A stretch of DNA of 64,000 bases from Cymbidium sinense (GCA_021442155.1 CM038216.1:92739666-92803665); one strand, 5' to 3'; shown: positions 1-11,260, numbered from the stretch's first letter. Notes: generated from the letters alone by a model not told the origin. Program-made: numbers and translations.

Positions 1-1230
1 TTTATAATCTCACTTAAAGCCTAGGGAATAAATCAAGATAATAAAAGATTTAGCAACCCCTTAGCTGGATGTTGTATGTCTCATATCATTTATAAATCAT
101 ATAATCTCACTCTTGCTAATGGAGGGCTTCCACCTTTGCCAGAGAAAATGACTTGACCTTTAAGAGCCATGGGGGAAACACACCTCCTTCTTTCAATTTT
201 TGGCCCATAACTAATTTTCTCATGCATTAGGCATATAAAATCACATAGCCTGTGTCAAATAAAAATGTCCAAAAATCAAACTAAAATTTGACTAGATTTA
301 CATTAGTTCTAGGTCATTAATCATGCCCTTCATGATCTAGTCCCTTCAAGAGTGAGTTTAAGGACTTAATCTCTTTCTAAATAAATAATAGCCTAGCCGT
401 CTTGCAAAGCATAAGACTTACCTGCATGTTTTTTTTAAAATCGTAGGAGGAGTTAGTTAGCGACCACCCCTAGGCAGTTGTAAGCCCAACAGAAAGGTGG
501 TTTACTCTCTCTTGTGGAGGAAAACCATATACCCATTTTTCCTTAGAGTTAGGTCATCCTCTAGCCCTTGCCAAAGCTCCCTAGATTTAGGATCTGAGGT
601 TGTTGTTTTCCTTTGGGGACTACAAGCATAAATCCTCACCTCTTTGGCATTTCTATAATCTTGTATTATGGAATTGTAAGCCCTAGATTTCAAATGGAAA
701 TCCAACTCAAACAGATAATTGCCTTCAACTTAAAAAATATAAAGCCCAACCATAGGATAGTTTGGGATGCTCACTAGGATTCCTAGTTTCATGAGCATTC
801 CTTACTCATCTCCTTTGGTTTCAATAAGAACTCTTCCCTTTTGATCAATCCCACTTGATTTTTCAAAAATAACCAATTGGTTGATAGTCCTATCTTTGAA
901 ATCTTTGGAGAAAATGATCATTTACCTTAATCAAGAGTATTTCTAAGGAATCTCATTCCTTAGGATGTAATTAACTATGGGGGCTTGCCTCCATAGGGAA
1001 CTTAATGAACTTGGCTTAAAATAAACCCTACTTTACTTTTCCATGTAAAGTAGGGAAAAGATCTTTGGTACATTCGAAGACCCATCATGCCTTAGGAGTC
1101 CTCATTTTGGTGATTAAGTCCATTATAGGATAATGACTTCTATCTCTCGAGATAGTACATTATTCTTTAATGTTATAGCTGATCACCCTAATGAGTACAT
1201 CAATAGATCTGTGTGGTGTCCCCTCACATA
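1..1230 (-). repeat. Dispersed non-coding repeat, inverted relative of 21,015-22,195
   Basis: Read on the minus strand this segment aligns by eye with 21,015-22,195 on the plus strand. Shared landmarks include AGCAACCCCTTAGCTGGATG near 51-70 (its complement lies near 22,137-22,156), a CTTCCACCTTTGCCAGAGAA-like block near 128-147, AATCAAGAGTATTTCTAAGG near 938, and TGTGTGGTGTC near 1,210. The order is collinear over the whole length. No domain or long reading frame is visible, so this is a diverged transposable element or part of one; the class is unknown. It continues past the left edge of the window. Confidence 0.75.
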
Positions 1231-1280
1231 AACACACACTTAATAACAACAACATTCAACACAAAATAAACACCACATGG

Positions 1281-2277
1281 CCATCCTTTTTTTGTTGGTT
1301 GGTTTGGTCCTCTTGTTCTTTCCTGGGATATTTTTTATGGTGCTCTATTGTGTGGCTGCTTTGTTGGCTATTTCCTTTCCTTTGGTTGGTGCCTTGGTGT
1401 TTTTGGATTGGTGTTGTTTTAGGCTCCGTTGGCTTGGTGCCTTGTTGGCTTTGGATTGGTGTTGTTGTGGCTCTGTTGGCTTTGTCTTTGAGGGCTCTTT
1501 TCTTTTTTTTTTTAAGGCCATGAGCTTCTTTTCTCCCTCTTTTTAAGAGGTGTTCATTTTTTTTTTGTTGGGATTACCCTATATTATGTTTATATGTTCT
1601 TCTCCTTTCTCTTTCTATTTCTTTAGCTTCACTTTTTCTTTGGCTAGGTGGCTATTATGATAGGTTTGTATTTTTCTTTAGTTGGGATGGCTATGATGAT
1701 ATGATGGATTTTTTCCTTGATATTTTTGTGGCTAGTGACTTTTCCTATTTGTAACCCTCCTTTGAAGTTGGATACACTTAGTATTTGATGTCCCTTTATA
1801 TTGTAATTATCCATTTTTCCTCATATTTGAGCTTGAGTTTTTTCTTTTTATGTTTTCTGATCTCCTTTTGGCTGAGATTTCTTGTAGGTTGCAGGTTCTC
1901 TTTTTCAGTTGGTCTCTTCTTCTTCTTGGAGGGAGCTGGAGTCTTACTGATGGTCTCTTTTTTCTTAGATGGCTAGAGTTGTCTTCAATTGCATGTTGCA
2001 GGTTTCCTTTTCTTATTGATCTTCATCTCTTTGGAGGTTCTTTTGGAGCTCCATGGATTCTTTAGTTTGTCGCCTTTCTTTGTAGCTTAGCTTTTTTAGT
2101 TTTGCCTTTCTTTTTTTTTTCTCTTTATTGCTCTTTGATCTGTTAGTTTAGGCACTAAACTCTTTACGATTCTCCTGTAGCTCATTTGAGTAGTAGTTTT
2201 TTTTCTTTTTGAGTTTAGTCTCTAATACGGTCTTCTTGTACCAATTTTTCTAAGCAATAAATTCCTTTTAGTTAAAA
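1281..2277 (+). mobile_element. 5'-truncated LINE 3' end, poly(A) joined to telomere-like repeats
   Basis: This is a second copy of the 3' region of the LINE at 44,440-47,614: it starts within the GTTGGTTGG-rich stretch matching about 46,714 onward and follows it to the end. It ends with GCAATAAATTCC, a short A-run and then CACTAAACCC. The T- and TG-rich sequence gives hydrophobic-looking frames (1,191-1,546, 1,785-2,065) that I do not take as proteins. Near the 3' end a stem (about 2,154-2,162 with 2,211-2,219) encloses TAGCTCATTTGAGTAGTAGT, as in the other copy. It lies exactly at the boundary between ordinary repeat DNA on its left and the telomere-like array on its right. Confidence 0.8.
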
Positions 2278-2420
2278 AAAGAACACTAAACCCTAAACAC
2301 TAAAAACCCTAAACCCTAAATCGAAAACACTAAACCCTAAACCATAACACTAAATCGTAAACCCTAAAACCCTAAACCCTAAACCCTAAACCCTAAACCC
2401 TAAACCCTAAACCCTAAAAA
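2278..2420 (+). repeat. Telomere-like CCCTAAA block
   Basis: Contains seven uninterrupted CCCTAAA units at 2,370-2,418, the longest perfect run I noticed near this edge, preceded by degenerate units (CACTAAA, CCATAAC). Confidence 0.9.
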
Positions 2421-3197
2421 CCGAAAAACCTAAACTTAAACTAAATAAAACCTAAAAAAAACTAAACCTAAATAAAATAAAAACCAAAACTAAAACCTAA
2501 ACCTAAACCTAAACCTAAAAATAAAATTAAATAAATAGTTAAAATAAACTAAAATAAAATAAATAAAAACCTAAACTAAACTAAAAAATAAAATAAACCT
2601 AAGAATAAAAAACTTAAATAAAACTAAAACTAAATGTATAATAAAAATAAAATAAATAAAATAATAAAATAAAAATAAAATAAAAACTAAAATAAACCTA
2701 AAAAATAAACATAAACCCACTAAAAAACTAAATAATAAAAAAAAAAATAAATAAACAAAAAATAAACCTAAACTAAAATAAATAAACTAAACTAAATAAA
2801 TAAACCTAAACCTAAACCTAAATAAACTAACTAAACTAAAATATAAATAAATAAACTAAAATAAACCTAAACTAAAAATAAACCTAAAATAAACCTAAAA
2901 TAAAACCTAAACCTAAAAATAAAATAAAACCTAAACCTAAACCTAAAAACAAAAAATAAAACATAAACCTAAAAAATAAAATAAAAAGTAAAACTCAACT
3001 ATAAAACAAACATAAACCTTAACCTAAACCTAGAAAAATAAACTAGAATAAAAATCATAAATTAAATAATAAATTAGCCTAAAATAAATAAACTAAACTA
3101 AATAAAAAAAATAAACCTAAAGTAAAATAAAAATAAAATAAATAAAAAATAAACTAAATAAACCTGAACTTACCGATTTACTTTATTTTAAAAAAAA
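2420..3197 (+). repeat. Composite-unit spacer, copy 1, with boundary motif
   Basis: Near G-free run of CCTAAA, CTAAA and TAAA words. It carries the internal landmarks shared by other spacers: CCTAAGAATAAAAAACTTAA near 2,599, AACTAAATGTATAATAAAAA near 2,627, and AAAACTCAACTATAAAACAA near 2,992. It closes with a boundary motif variant at 3,161-3,197. Confidence 0.8.
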
Positions 3198-3387
3198 TAC
3201 CTAAACCCTAAATCCTAAACGCTAAACCCTAAACCCAAGCCTACACTAAACCCTAACCTCTAAACCCTTAAAATCCCAAAACCTTAAACCCAAAACCCAA
3301 AACCCAAAACCCAAAACCCCCAACCTAAACCCTAACCTAAACCTAAACCTAAAAGCATAAACCCTAGAACCCTAAACCCTAAACCCT
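3198..3387 (+). repeat. Telomere-like block before P0 copy 1
   Basis: Degenerate CCCTAAA repeats with a CCCAAAA variant cluster near 3,290-3,320. Confidence 0.85.
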
Positions 3388-4257
3388 GGTTGAGCTATTT
3401 TTTAAGAAAGGTGATCTTAAAGAAGTCATGAAGAGGTTGCAAAATACAAAGTTAATGTTCTCCGCCCATGTTGGTCTTGTTGCACCTATTGATGTTGTGG
3501 TTCCTCCATGAAACACCTGCGGATCCTTCTTCTTCTTCCAGTTCTCAACATCCCAGCTAAGATCAACAATGATACTGTTGAAATTATCAACCCGATTGAG
3601 TTGATTAAAAAAGGCGATAAGGTGGGGTCCTCAAAGGATGCTCTTCTCGTTAAGCTCGAGATTAGGTCATTCTCTTATGGCCTTGTCATCCAGTATGTGT
3701 ATGATGATGGTTCAGTGTTCAGTCCTGAGGTGCTTGACCTCACTGATAATGATCTCATAGGGAAGTTTTTGACAGGCCTTTCAATGATCACTTCACTCTC
3801 AGCCCTCTCTTATTCCACCCTTACAATGCCCCACATGTTCATCATGCTTACAAGAATGTCCTCATCATCACGATTGCTACTGATTACACATACTCGATGA
3901 GAAGGTTAAGGAGTATTTGAAGGATCCTAGTAAATTTGATGTGCTTACTGCGCCTGATGCTTCTACTACTCCTGCTGGTGCTACTGCTCCGGCTGCTGTA
4001 ATGGAAAAGAAAAAGGAAGCCCTTGCTGAGGAATCTGATGATGATATGGGTTTCAGCTTGTTCGACAAAGTTTGTTGGACTTCTATAAAATCAAATTTTA
4101 TTGTCTCTCGGAGTTAAATGATTTTGTGAAATACTCTTTTTGTTAATTTTTGAATTTAAATTTATTTTCTCTTATTTTATTAGTTGTTAGAGGATAAAGT
4201 CTTGTTTGATTTGGTAATTTCTTGTTTGTTTTGGAGTCATTTGAGCTTTAAAAAAAA
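3388..4257 (+). pseudogene. RPP0: 60S acidic ribosomal protein P0 retro-fragment, copy 1
   Basis: The intact gene encodes the stalk-base protein P0, which anchors the P1/P2 dimers on the large ribosomal subunit. This copy begins inside the coding region at the KGDLKEV segment, so the N-terminal rRNA-binding part is missing; the insertion domain, the C-terminal domain and the [13 protein letters not shown] stalk tail are readable in pieces. Lesions: a one-base loss just after KGDLKEV, a TGA where PPGNTG should lie (near 3,509), a deletion in the following PSQTSFF segment, a frameshift after PHMFI (near 3,843), and loss of the stop codon after FSLFD (AAA for TAA, near 4,068). A T-rich 3' UTR follows, ending in an A-run that merges into CCCTAAA. 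No intron is seen. It is followed after 90 bases by a GRP copy, the same order as at 48.9 and 51.8 kb. Not functional. Confidence 0.92.
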
Positions 4258-4347
4258 CCCTAAACTCCAAACCTTAATCCTAAACCTAAAGTAACTAAAT
4301 AAATTATAAAATAAACCTAAAACCTAAAATCTAATAAACCTAAACCC

Positions 4348-4811
4348 TGAGAATAGCCAGAACTTTGATGGCAAGAACATCCTCACCTGCTCTAGATCCA
4401 TAGTGGAGGCAAGGAAAGGACAATGGTGGTGAGGGATGGAGGTCTGGTGGATATGGTGGTGAAAGTAGTGGTGGTTATGTAGGTGGGAGGAGCGATAGAG
4501 GTTACAGTGATGGTGGTGGTGGAGGAATAGATCGGGGATAAGATCAAGGATCCTGCTACTCGAGAGGCCGAGGTGGTTCTAATGAGAACTGGAGAAATTG
4601 AAGAATGGCCGATACGATTTGATGCTTATGGAATTGGGTCTTTATAGTAGAGATGGTCTAGTTATATAGGGTTTCTGATTTGCTCTATGCATTCTCATTT
4701 TTTATCTATGTCATTACTTGTGTCTTAGAAAACTTAGTGTGTTACTTGGTAGATGAAATTGAAAAGAAGAAATGTTGAATCTGAATTTGTTCTCTATTAA
4801 AAAGAAAAAAA
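4348..4811 (+). pseudogene. Glycine-rich RNA-binding protein retro-fragment, copy 1
   Basis: Starts at the copy-wide breakpoint (GAATAGCCAGAAC for AATGGGCAGAAC), which encodes the end of an RRM: N-[GS]-Q-N-x-D-G-[RK]-N-I. The frame is lost within about 15 codons; GGY-type codons are still visible in another frame near 4,440-4,520. The 3' UTR is well kept (TTGCTCTATGCATTCTCAT, GTGTGTTACTTGGT, GAAATGTTGAATCTGAATTT) and ends in an A-run before CCCTAAA. The leader GTAACTAAATAAATT lies at about 4,290. In plants the parent family (GRP7/GRP8 type) binds RNA in nucleus and cytoplasm; this copy is dead. Confidence 0.88.
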
Positions 4812-5804
4812 ACCAAAAACCCTAAACCATAAACCATAAAAATAAAAAAAATTTAAAAAAATCTTAACACTAAACCATAAACCCTAAATCTTAAACCCTA
4901 AACATTAAACCTAAAACCATAAACTCTAAACCCTAAACACTAAAACCCTAAACCCCAAACCCAAAACCTTACACCATCAATCCTAAACCCTAAACCCTAA
5001 ACCCTAAAAAAAGCCCTACCTAAACCCTAAACTAAAAAAACCTAAAAAAACCTAAACCCTAAATGAAAATAAAAACCCTAAACCAAACCTAAAACCTAAC
5101 CTAAAAAATAAATAAGAAAATAAATAAAATAAATAAATAAATAAATAAAAATAAAGTTTAAAATAAACCTAAACTTAAAAATTAATAAAATAAAAGTAAA
5201 ATAAACTAAAATAAAATAAATAAAACTAATCTAAATAAAATAAAATAAATATAAATAAAAAAACTAAATAAAATAAAATAAAAACTAAAAGATAAATAAA
5301 ATAAATAAAATAAATCTAAAATAAATATAAAATAAAATAAACCTAAACTAAACTAAACTAAATAAAATAATAAACTAAACCTAAATAAACTAAACTAAAC
5401 TAAAATAAAATAAATAAAATAAACCTAAACTTAAACTAAAAAAAAAAAATAAACCTAAAATAAAACCTAAACTAAAGCTAAAAAAAAAATAAAACCTAAA
5501 CCTAATCCTAAATAAAAAAATAAAACCTAAACCTAAAAAAAATAAATAAATAAAACTCAACAAAAAATAAACTTAAACATAAACCTAAACCTAAAATAAA
5601 CTAAAATAAAAACCTAAAATAAATAAAAACTAAATAAACAAAAAATAAAATATTCCAAATAAAATAAAAAATAAAATAAACTAAAATAAAAAAAATAAAC
5701 CTAAGTAAAAATAAAAAATAAAATAAACTAAAATAAATATAAAATAAACTAAGTATACTAAATAAATATAAACCTACCAATTTAGTTAATTTTTTAAAAA
5801 AAAA
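4812..5804 (+). repeat. Telomere-like block (4,812-5,030) and composite-unit spacer 2
   Basis: CCCTAAA variants give way near 5,030 to G-poor CTAAA/TAAA words. The spacer ends in AACCTACCAATTTAGTTAAT plus T- and A-runs at 5,771-5,804. From about 5,100 to 5,350 it is dominated by AAATA words, more C-poor than copy 1. Confidence 0.8.
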
Positions 5805-5966
5805 GCTCTAAACCCTAAAACTAACCCTAAACCCTAAACCGTAAACCCTGAACCCTAAACCATAAAAAACCCTAAACATTAAACCTTAAACCCTAAACCC
5901 TAAACCCTAACGCTAAATCCCAAACCCTAAAAGCTTAAACACTAAATCCCTAAACCCTAAACCCTA
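5805..5966 (+). repeat. Telomere-like block before the P0-GRP fusion
   Basis: Degenerate CCCTAAA units with a short three-unit clean stretch near 5,888-5,908. Confidence 0.85.
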
Positions 5967-6844
5967 AATTTTTATGAAAGGTGATTTTAAAGATGTCAGC
6001 GAAGAGGTTGCAAAATACAAAGTTGGTGCTCCTGTTCATGTTAGTCTTGTTGCACCTATTGGTTTTGTGGTTCTTCCAGGCAACACTGGTATGGATCCTT
6101 CACAAACTTCGTTCTTCTAGGTTCTCAACATCCCAACTAAGATCAACAAGGGTACTATTGAAATTATCACCCAGGTTGAGCTGATTAAAAAGGCGATAAG
6201 GTGGGATCCTCATAGTATGCTCTTCTCGCTAAGCTGGGGATTAGGCCATTATTTTATGGCCTTATCATCCAGTCTATGTATGATGATGGTTCAGTGTTGA
6301 TCACGGTGCTTGACCTCAAGATGATCTCATCTAGAAGTTTTTGATAAGCCTTTCAATGATCACTTCTCCCTCACTGACCCTCTCTTATCCCACCCTTGCT
6401 GTAGCACCCCACATGTTCATCAACGCTTACAATTTGGAAGTGAAGGCGGATGCAGCAGTTATCATAGTGGAGGTGCTGGTGGATATGGACATGGTGGTCA
6501 GAGCAGTGGTGGTTATGGAGGCAGAAGGAGTGACACATGTTACAACCGTGGTGGTGGTGGAGTGTGAGATCAGGATATGATTGTTGATCGTGCTACTCGA
6601 GAGGCCAGGGTGGTTCTGATGGGAACTGGAGAAACTGAAGAACGACTGATCTAATCTACTACTTTTGGAACCGTGTCTTTATAATAGAGAATATTCTAGT
6701 TATTTAGGGCTTTTGATTTTCTCTATGCGTGCTCATTATTTATTTATGTCGTCGCTTATGTCTTAGAAAACTTGGTGTGTTACTTGGTTGATGAAATAAA
6801 AAAGAGGATTATTGAATATGAATTTGTTCTCTGTTAAAAAAACA
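5967..6844 (+). pseudogene. P0-GRP chimeric pseudogene produced by internal deletion
   Basis: The first part (5,967 to about 6,432) is P0 from KGD[FL]K through the PHMFINAY segment. At CTTACAATTTGGAAG (about 6,426-6,440) it switches without any telomere-like spacer into the Gly-rich part of GRP, which continues to its usual 3' UTR and poly(A). The 3' third of P0, the intervening CCCTAAA DNA, the leader and the GRP RRM end are all missing. Several frameshifts and stops interrupt the P0 part (for example TAG after SFF near 6,118, and AAGGCG losing one base near 6,190). After the junction the glycine frame reads [15 protein letters not shown] before a stop near 6,565. This is a simple deletion inside a composite unit rather than a designed gene fusion. 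Confidence 0.88.
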
Positions 6845-7086
6845 AAAACCCTAAACTAAAACCTGAACCTTAAACCTAAAACTTATTCCCTAAACCCTAA
6901 AAATAGAAAAAAACCCTAACCCTAAACCCTAAACTCTATACCCTAAACCCAAACCCAAACCCTAAGCCCTAAACCCTAAACCCTAAACCCTAAAACCTAA
7001 AACCCTAAACCTAAACCTAAATTAAGTAAATAAATTATAAAATAAACCTAAACCATAACCTAATAATTAAACCTAAACAAAACCCT
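6845..7086 (+). repeat. Telomere-like block and GRP leader
   Basis: CCCTAAA variants, then the leader AAGTAAATAAATTATAAAAT at 7,025-7,044 and ACCTAATAATTAAACC just before the GRP start. Confidence 0.8.
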
Positions 7087-7566
7087 AAGAATGGGTAGAA
7101 CCTTGGGTAGGAACATCACCTTCAACCAAGCTCTGTCTAGATCTGACGGTAGAGGCGAAGGCGGTGGCGGAAGTTATCGCAGTGGTGTTGGGGGATCTAG
7201 AGGTGCTGGTGGATATGAAGGTGGTGATCAGAGCAGTGGTGATTATGGAGGCGAGAGGAGCAACAGAGGTTACCTCCATGGTGGTGGCGGAGGGAGAGAT
7301 TGTGGATATGATGGTGGATTTTGCTACTCGAGAGGTCGGGTAGTTCTGTGGGAACTGGAGAAACTGAAGAACGGCCGATCCGATCTACTGCTTATGGAAC
7401 TGTGGTTTTATAGTTGAGATGGTTCTAGTTATCTAGGGTTTTTGATTTGCTCTATGTGTGCTCATTTTTTATCTATGTCATCACTCATGTCTTAGAAAAC
7501 TTGGTGTGTTACTTGGTTGATGAAATCGAGGAAATGTTTAATCGAATTTGTTCTTTCTTCAAAAAA
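7087..7566 (+). pseudogene. Glycine-rich RNA-binding protein retro-fragment, copy 3
   Basis: Starts at the shared breakpoint. The CAG codon of NGQN is TAG, and GATGGC is altered to GGG with a second TAG. Downstream of that, the frame from about 7,113 is open through the RRM end, the Gly/Tyr/Arg/Ser region and beyond (…NQALSRSDG…, then GGYEGGDQSSGDYGG), giving a 108-codon frame (7,091-7,417) that slips near the C terminus (SRGR then VVL instead of GGSDGNW). The 3' UTR and A-run are kept. The late position of the lesions makes it one of the better preserved glycine regions, but there is no start codon of its own or RRM. Confidence 0.9.
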
Positions 7567-7920
7567 TAAAATCCTAAACCTGAAACTATAACCTTAACCT
7601 TAAACCATAAAACTAAACTCTAAACTCTAAACCTTAAACCCTAAAAATATAAAAAAGTTAAAAATACTAAAAAAAACCCTAACAATAAACCCTAAACCCA
7701 AAAATTAACCCTAAACCTATAATCTTAAATCCTAAACCCTAAACCTTAAAAACCTAAACCCCAAACCCTAAACCCTAAACCCTAAACCCTAAACCCTAAA
7801 ACCCTAAACCCTAAATCCTAAAAACTAAACCCTAACCCGTAAACCCTAAACCCTAACCCTAAATCCTAAACCCTAAATCCTAAAACACTAAACCCTAAAC
7901 CCTAAAAGCCTAAAAACCTA
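7567..7920 (+). repeat. Telomere-like block
   Basis: About 350 bases of CCCTAAA variants, with five perfect units at 7,766-7,800. Confidence 0.9.
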
Positions 7921-8738
7921 AACCCAAACTAAATAAGACCTAAAAATAAAATAAAATAAATCCTAAATAAAATAAAATAATAAAATAAAATAAAAACCTA
8001 AAATAAAAAATACACCTAAACCTAAAAATTAACTAAAATAAAAAATAAAAATAAATTAAAATAAAATTAATAAAACTTAAACCAAACAAAATTAAAGTAA
8101 AGAGTAAAACTTAAATAAAATAAAAACTAAATGTAAAATAAAAATAAAATAAATCTAGAATAAAATAAAATAAAAATAAAAAACATGAACCTTAAAAATA
8201 AACTTAAAAATAAATAAAAAATAAAATTTAAACCCTAAACTAAAAAAACTAAAACTAAAATAAAAATAAAATAAACAAACTAAAATAAACCTTAACCTAA
8301 ACTAAAATAAACTAAACAAAAACAAATAAAACCTAAACTTAAACCTAAAATAAACTAAACCTAAACCTAGCCTAAATAAAATAAAAAAATGAAAAATAAA
8401 CCTAAACTTAAACTGAAAAATAAAACCTAAAAATTAATTTAAAATAATAACCTAAAACCTAAACCTAAAAAATTAAAATAAAAACCTAAACATAAACTTA
8501 TAAACAAAAAATAAAACCTAAACCTAAAAAATAAAATAAAAATAAAACTCAACTAAAAAATAAACCTAAACCTAAACTTAAACCTAAAAAATGAACTAAA
8601 ATAAAAAAACCTAAACCAAAATAAATAAACCTAAAATAAATAAACTAAACTAAATAAAATGTAAAAAATAAAAAAATAAAATAATCCAAGTAAACTAAAT
8701 AAACCTAAACAACTGGTTTACTTAATTTTAAAAAAAAA
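7920..8738 (+). repeat. Composite-unit spacer 3 with boundary motif
   Basis: Landmarks AAACTAAATGTAAAATAAAA near 8,125 and AAAACTCAACTAAAAAATAA near 8,543 match the other copies in the same order. The boundary motif ACTGGTTTACTTAATTTT lies at 8,704-8,738. Confidence 0.82.
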
Positions 8739-9016
8739 GTTTTAAACCCCAAGTAATAAACCTTAAACCCTAAACTCTAAATCTAACCGTGAGCCCTAAA
8801 CCTTAAACATGCAACCGTACCCTAAACCCTAAAAAACCCAAAACCCTAAACCCTAAACCCTAAACCATAAACCCTAACCCTAAACCCTAAACCTTAAAGC
8901 ACAAACCCTAAAACCTAAACCCTAAACCCCAAGCCCTAACCCTAAACCTAAAGTAACTAAATAAATTAAAAAATAAACCTAAACCCTAAAACCTAATCGA
9001 CCTAAACCTAAACTCT
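8739..9016 (+). repeat. Telomere-like block and GRP leader; P0 absent
   Basis: CCCTAAA variants run straight to the leader AAAGTAACTAAATAAATT (near 8,949). In this unit no P0 sequence remains between boundary motif and GRP. Confidence 0.82.
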
Positions 9017-9505
9017 AAGAATGGGCAGAACCTTGATAGCAGGAACATCACCATCAACCAGGCTCAGTCTAAATTTGGTGGTGGGTGTGAAGGCGGAGGT
9101 GACCATTATCACAGTGGTGGTGGGGGATCTGGAGGTGCTAGTGGATATGGAGGTGATGGTCATAGTAGTGGTGGTTATCAAGGTGGGAGGAGCAAGGGAG
9201 GTTACAGTCATGGTGGTGGCAGTGGTAGAGATTGGGGATATGATGGTGGATCCCTCTACTCGAGAGGCTAGGGTGGTTCTGGTAGGGACTGAAGAAACTG
9301 AAGAACGGTCGATCCGATCTGCTACTTATGGATCTGTGCCTTTACAGTAGAGACAGTTCTAGTTATCTAGGGTTTTTAATTTGTTCTATGCATGCTCATT
9401 TTTTAGCTATGTTGTCTCTTGTCTCTTAAAAAACTTGGTGTATTACTTGGTTGATGAAATCGAGAAGAAGAAATGTTAAATTTGAATTTGTTCTTTATTA
9501 AAAAT
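9017..9505 (+). pseudogene. Glycine-rich RNA-binding protein retro-fragment, copy 4 (open glycine frame)
   Basis: From AAT at 9,020 the natural frame is open for 83 codons to TAG at 9,269: NGQNLDSRNITINQAQSK, then repeated Gly/Tyr/Ser blocks (GGGGSGG, SGYGG, SSGGYQGG, GGRSKGGY, GYDGG) and LYSRG. The usual C terminus (GGSDGNWRN) lies beyond that stop and carries a second stop (TGA for TGG). This is the longest uninterrupted stretch in the natural GRP frame that I read. It has no ATG in that frame, so the ATG-led frames on either strand here (9,008-9,350) are shadows. 3' UTR and A-run are present. Probably untranslated. Confidence 0.9.
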
Positions 9506-9896
9506 ATCAAAAACCTTAAACCCTAAATTAAAACTTGAACCATAAACCTAAAACCTAAACCATAAACCCTAAAAATAAAAAAGATATAAAAAACCCTAAA
9601 CCCTAGAACTAACCCTCAACCCTAAACCCTAAACCTACAACCCTAAACTCTAAACCCTAAACCTACAACCCTAAACCTTAAACCCTAAACACTAATATCC
9701 TAAACCCAAAACCCAAAACCAAAAATCATAAAACCCTAAACCCTAAAAGCATAAACCCTAACACCCTAAATCCTAAACCCTAAATCATAATCCTAAACCC
9801 TTAACCCTAAACTCAAAACCATAAACCAAAACTTAAAGTAACTAAATAAATTGAAAAATAAACATAAACCCTAAATCTAATAAACCTAAACCTAAA
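9506..9896 (+). repeat. Telomere-like block and leader between two GRP copies
   Basis: About 390 bases, with CCCTAAA, CCTACAA and CCAAAA variants and the leader GTAACTAAATAAATTG near 9,838. No spacer or boundary motif here, so copies 4 and 5 are adjacent. Confidence 0.82.
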
Positions 9897-10375
9897 CCCT
9901 AAGAATGGACAAAACCTTGACGGCAGGAACATCACTGCCAACCAAGCTCACTCTAAATCAGGTGGAGGCAGGCGGGTGGTTTGTGGTGGTGAGGGATCTG
10001 GAGATGTTGGTGGATATGAAGGTGGTGGTTGTAGAAGTGGTCGTTATGGAGGGGGAGGACCGATGGAGGTTACAACCCTGGTGGCGGCAGAGGGAGAAAT
10101 CAAGGATATGATGGTGGATCCCTCTATTCAAGATGCCATGGTGGTTCTGATGGGAACTGGAGAAAATGAAGAACGACAGATCCGATCAACTGCATATGGA
10201 ACTATGTCTTTATAGTAGAGACGATTCTAGTTATATAGGCCTTTTGAATTGCTCTATGCATGCACATTTTTTATCTATATCGTCGCTTGTGTCTTAAAAA
10301 ACTTGGTGTGTTACTTGGTTAATGAAATTGAGAAGAAGAAATATTGAATCTGAATTTTTTCTCAGTTAAAAGAAA
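9897..10375 (+). pseudogene. Glycine-rich RNA-binding protein retro-fragment, copy 5
   Basis: Opens with NGQNLDGRNITANQ, one of the cleaner RRM ends, then loses the exact glycine pattern (GGGRRVVCGG) and shifts frame at about 10,050 where RRSDGGY should be. After the shift the 79-codon ATG-led frame at 9,976-10,215 is a shadow. The 3' UTR is complete and ends CTCAGTTAAAAG before CCATAAACCC. Confidence 0.88.
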
Positions 10376-10660
10376 ACCATAAACCCTAAACCCTAAAAAT
10401 AAATAAAAAATAAAAAAAACTCTAACCCTAAACCATAAACCCTAAAACTAACCCTAAACCCTAAACCTAAAACCCTAAACCTACAACCCTAAACCCTAAA
10501 ACATTAAACTTTAAACCCTAAACCCTAAACCTTGAAACCCAAAACCCTAAACCCTAAACCCTAAACCCTACACTCTAAATTCTAAAACCTACAACTCTAA
10601 ACCTTGAACCCCAAACCTCAAACCCTAAACACTAAACCCTAAACACTAAAAACCTAAAAA
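10376..10660 (+). repeat. Telomere-like block
   Basis: Degenerate CCCTAAA with CCTACAA variants; nothing else seen. Confidence 0.85.
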
Positions 10661-11260
10661 CATAAACCTAAACTCAATAAAACCTAAAAATAAAATAAAT
10701 AGAAAACCCTAAACCTGAATAAAATAAAAAATATAATATAATAAAAACCTATACTAAAACCTAAACCTAAACATAAAGCAAAAAATAAAATATAATAAAA
10801 TAAAATAAAAACTAAACTAAATAAATAAATAAAATCCTAAAGTAAACTAAAAAGTAAAATAAACCTAAAAATAAAAATCTTAAATAAAATAAAAACTAAA
10901 TGAAAAATAAATAAAATAAACTTAAAATAAAAGAAATAGAAACTAAATAAAAATCTAAACCTAAAATAAACCTAAACCTAAACTAAAATAACTAAACTAA
11001 AATAAATAAAACCTAAACCTAAACCTAAAACTAAACTAAACTAAACTTAAACCCTAAACTAAATAAAATAAAATAAACTAAAAATAAACCTAAACCTAAA
11101 TTAAGAAATAAAACCAAATACCTAAACCAAAAATAAAAATAAAATGAAAACCTAAACCTTAAAAAAACATAAAACCTAACCTAAAAAATATAATAAAATT
11201 AAAATTAAGCTAAAAAAAACATAAACCTAAAAAATAAACTAAAATAAATAAACCTAAAAC
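10660..11260 (+). repeat. Composite-unit spacer 4, boundary motif lost
   Basis: Typical spacer words with AAAAACTAAATGAAAAATAA near 10,901. The right end runs into ACCTTGAACCTTAAACC without the conserved boundary motif, so this copy is truncated. Confidence 0.7.

Noticed and set aside
2278..2420. A true chromosome end
   Set aside because: A C-strand reading CCCTAAA would put the terminus to the left, but ordinary repeat DNA lies there, the repeats are highly degenerate, and the array resumes several times across 60 kb.
9008..9211. Thr/Ser-rich and Val/Met-rich frames over the GRP copies (for example 7,085-7,279, 16,226-16,429, 49,941-50,267, 54,420-54,608, 56,139-56,333)
   Set aside because: These are antisense or shifted readings of GGT/GGA-rich glycine codons; the natural frame gives RRM-end and Gly/Tyr-rich protein.
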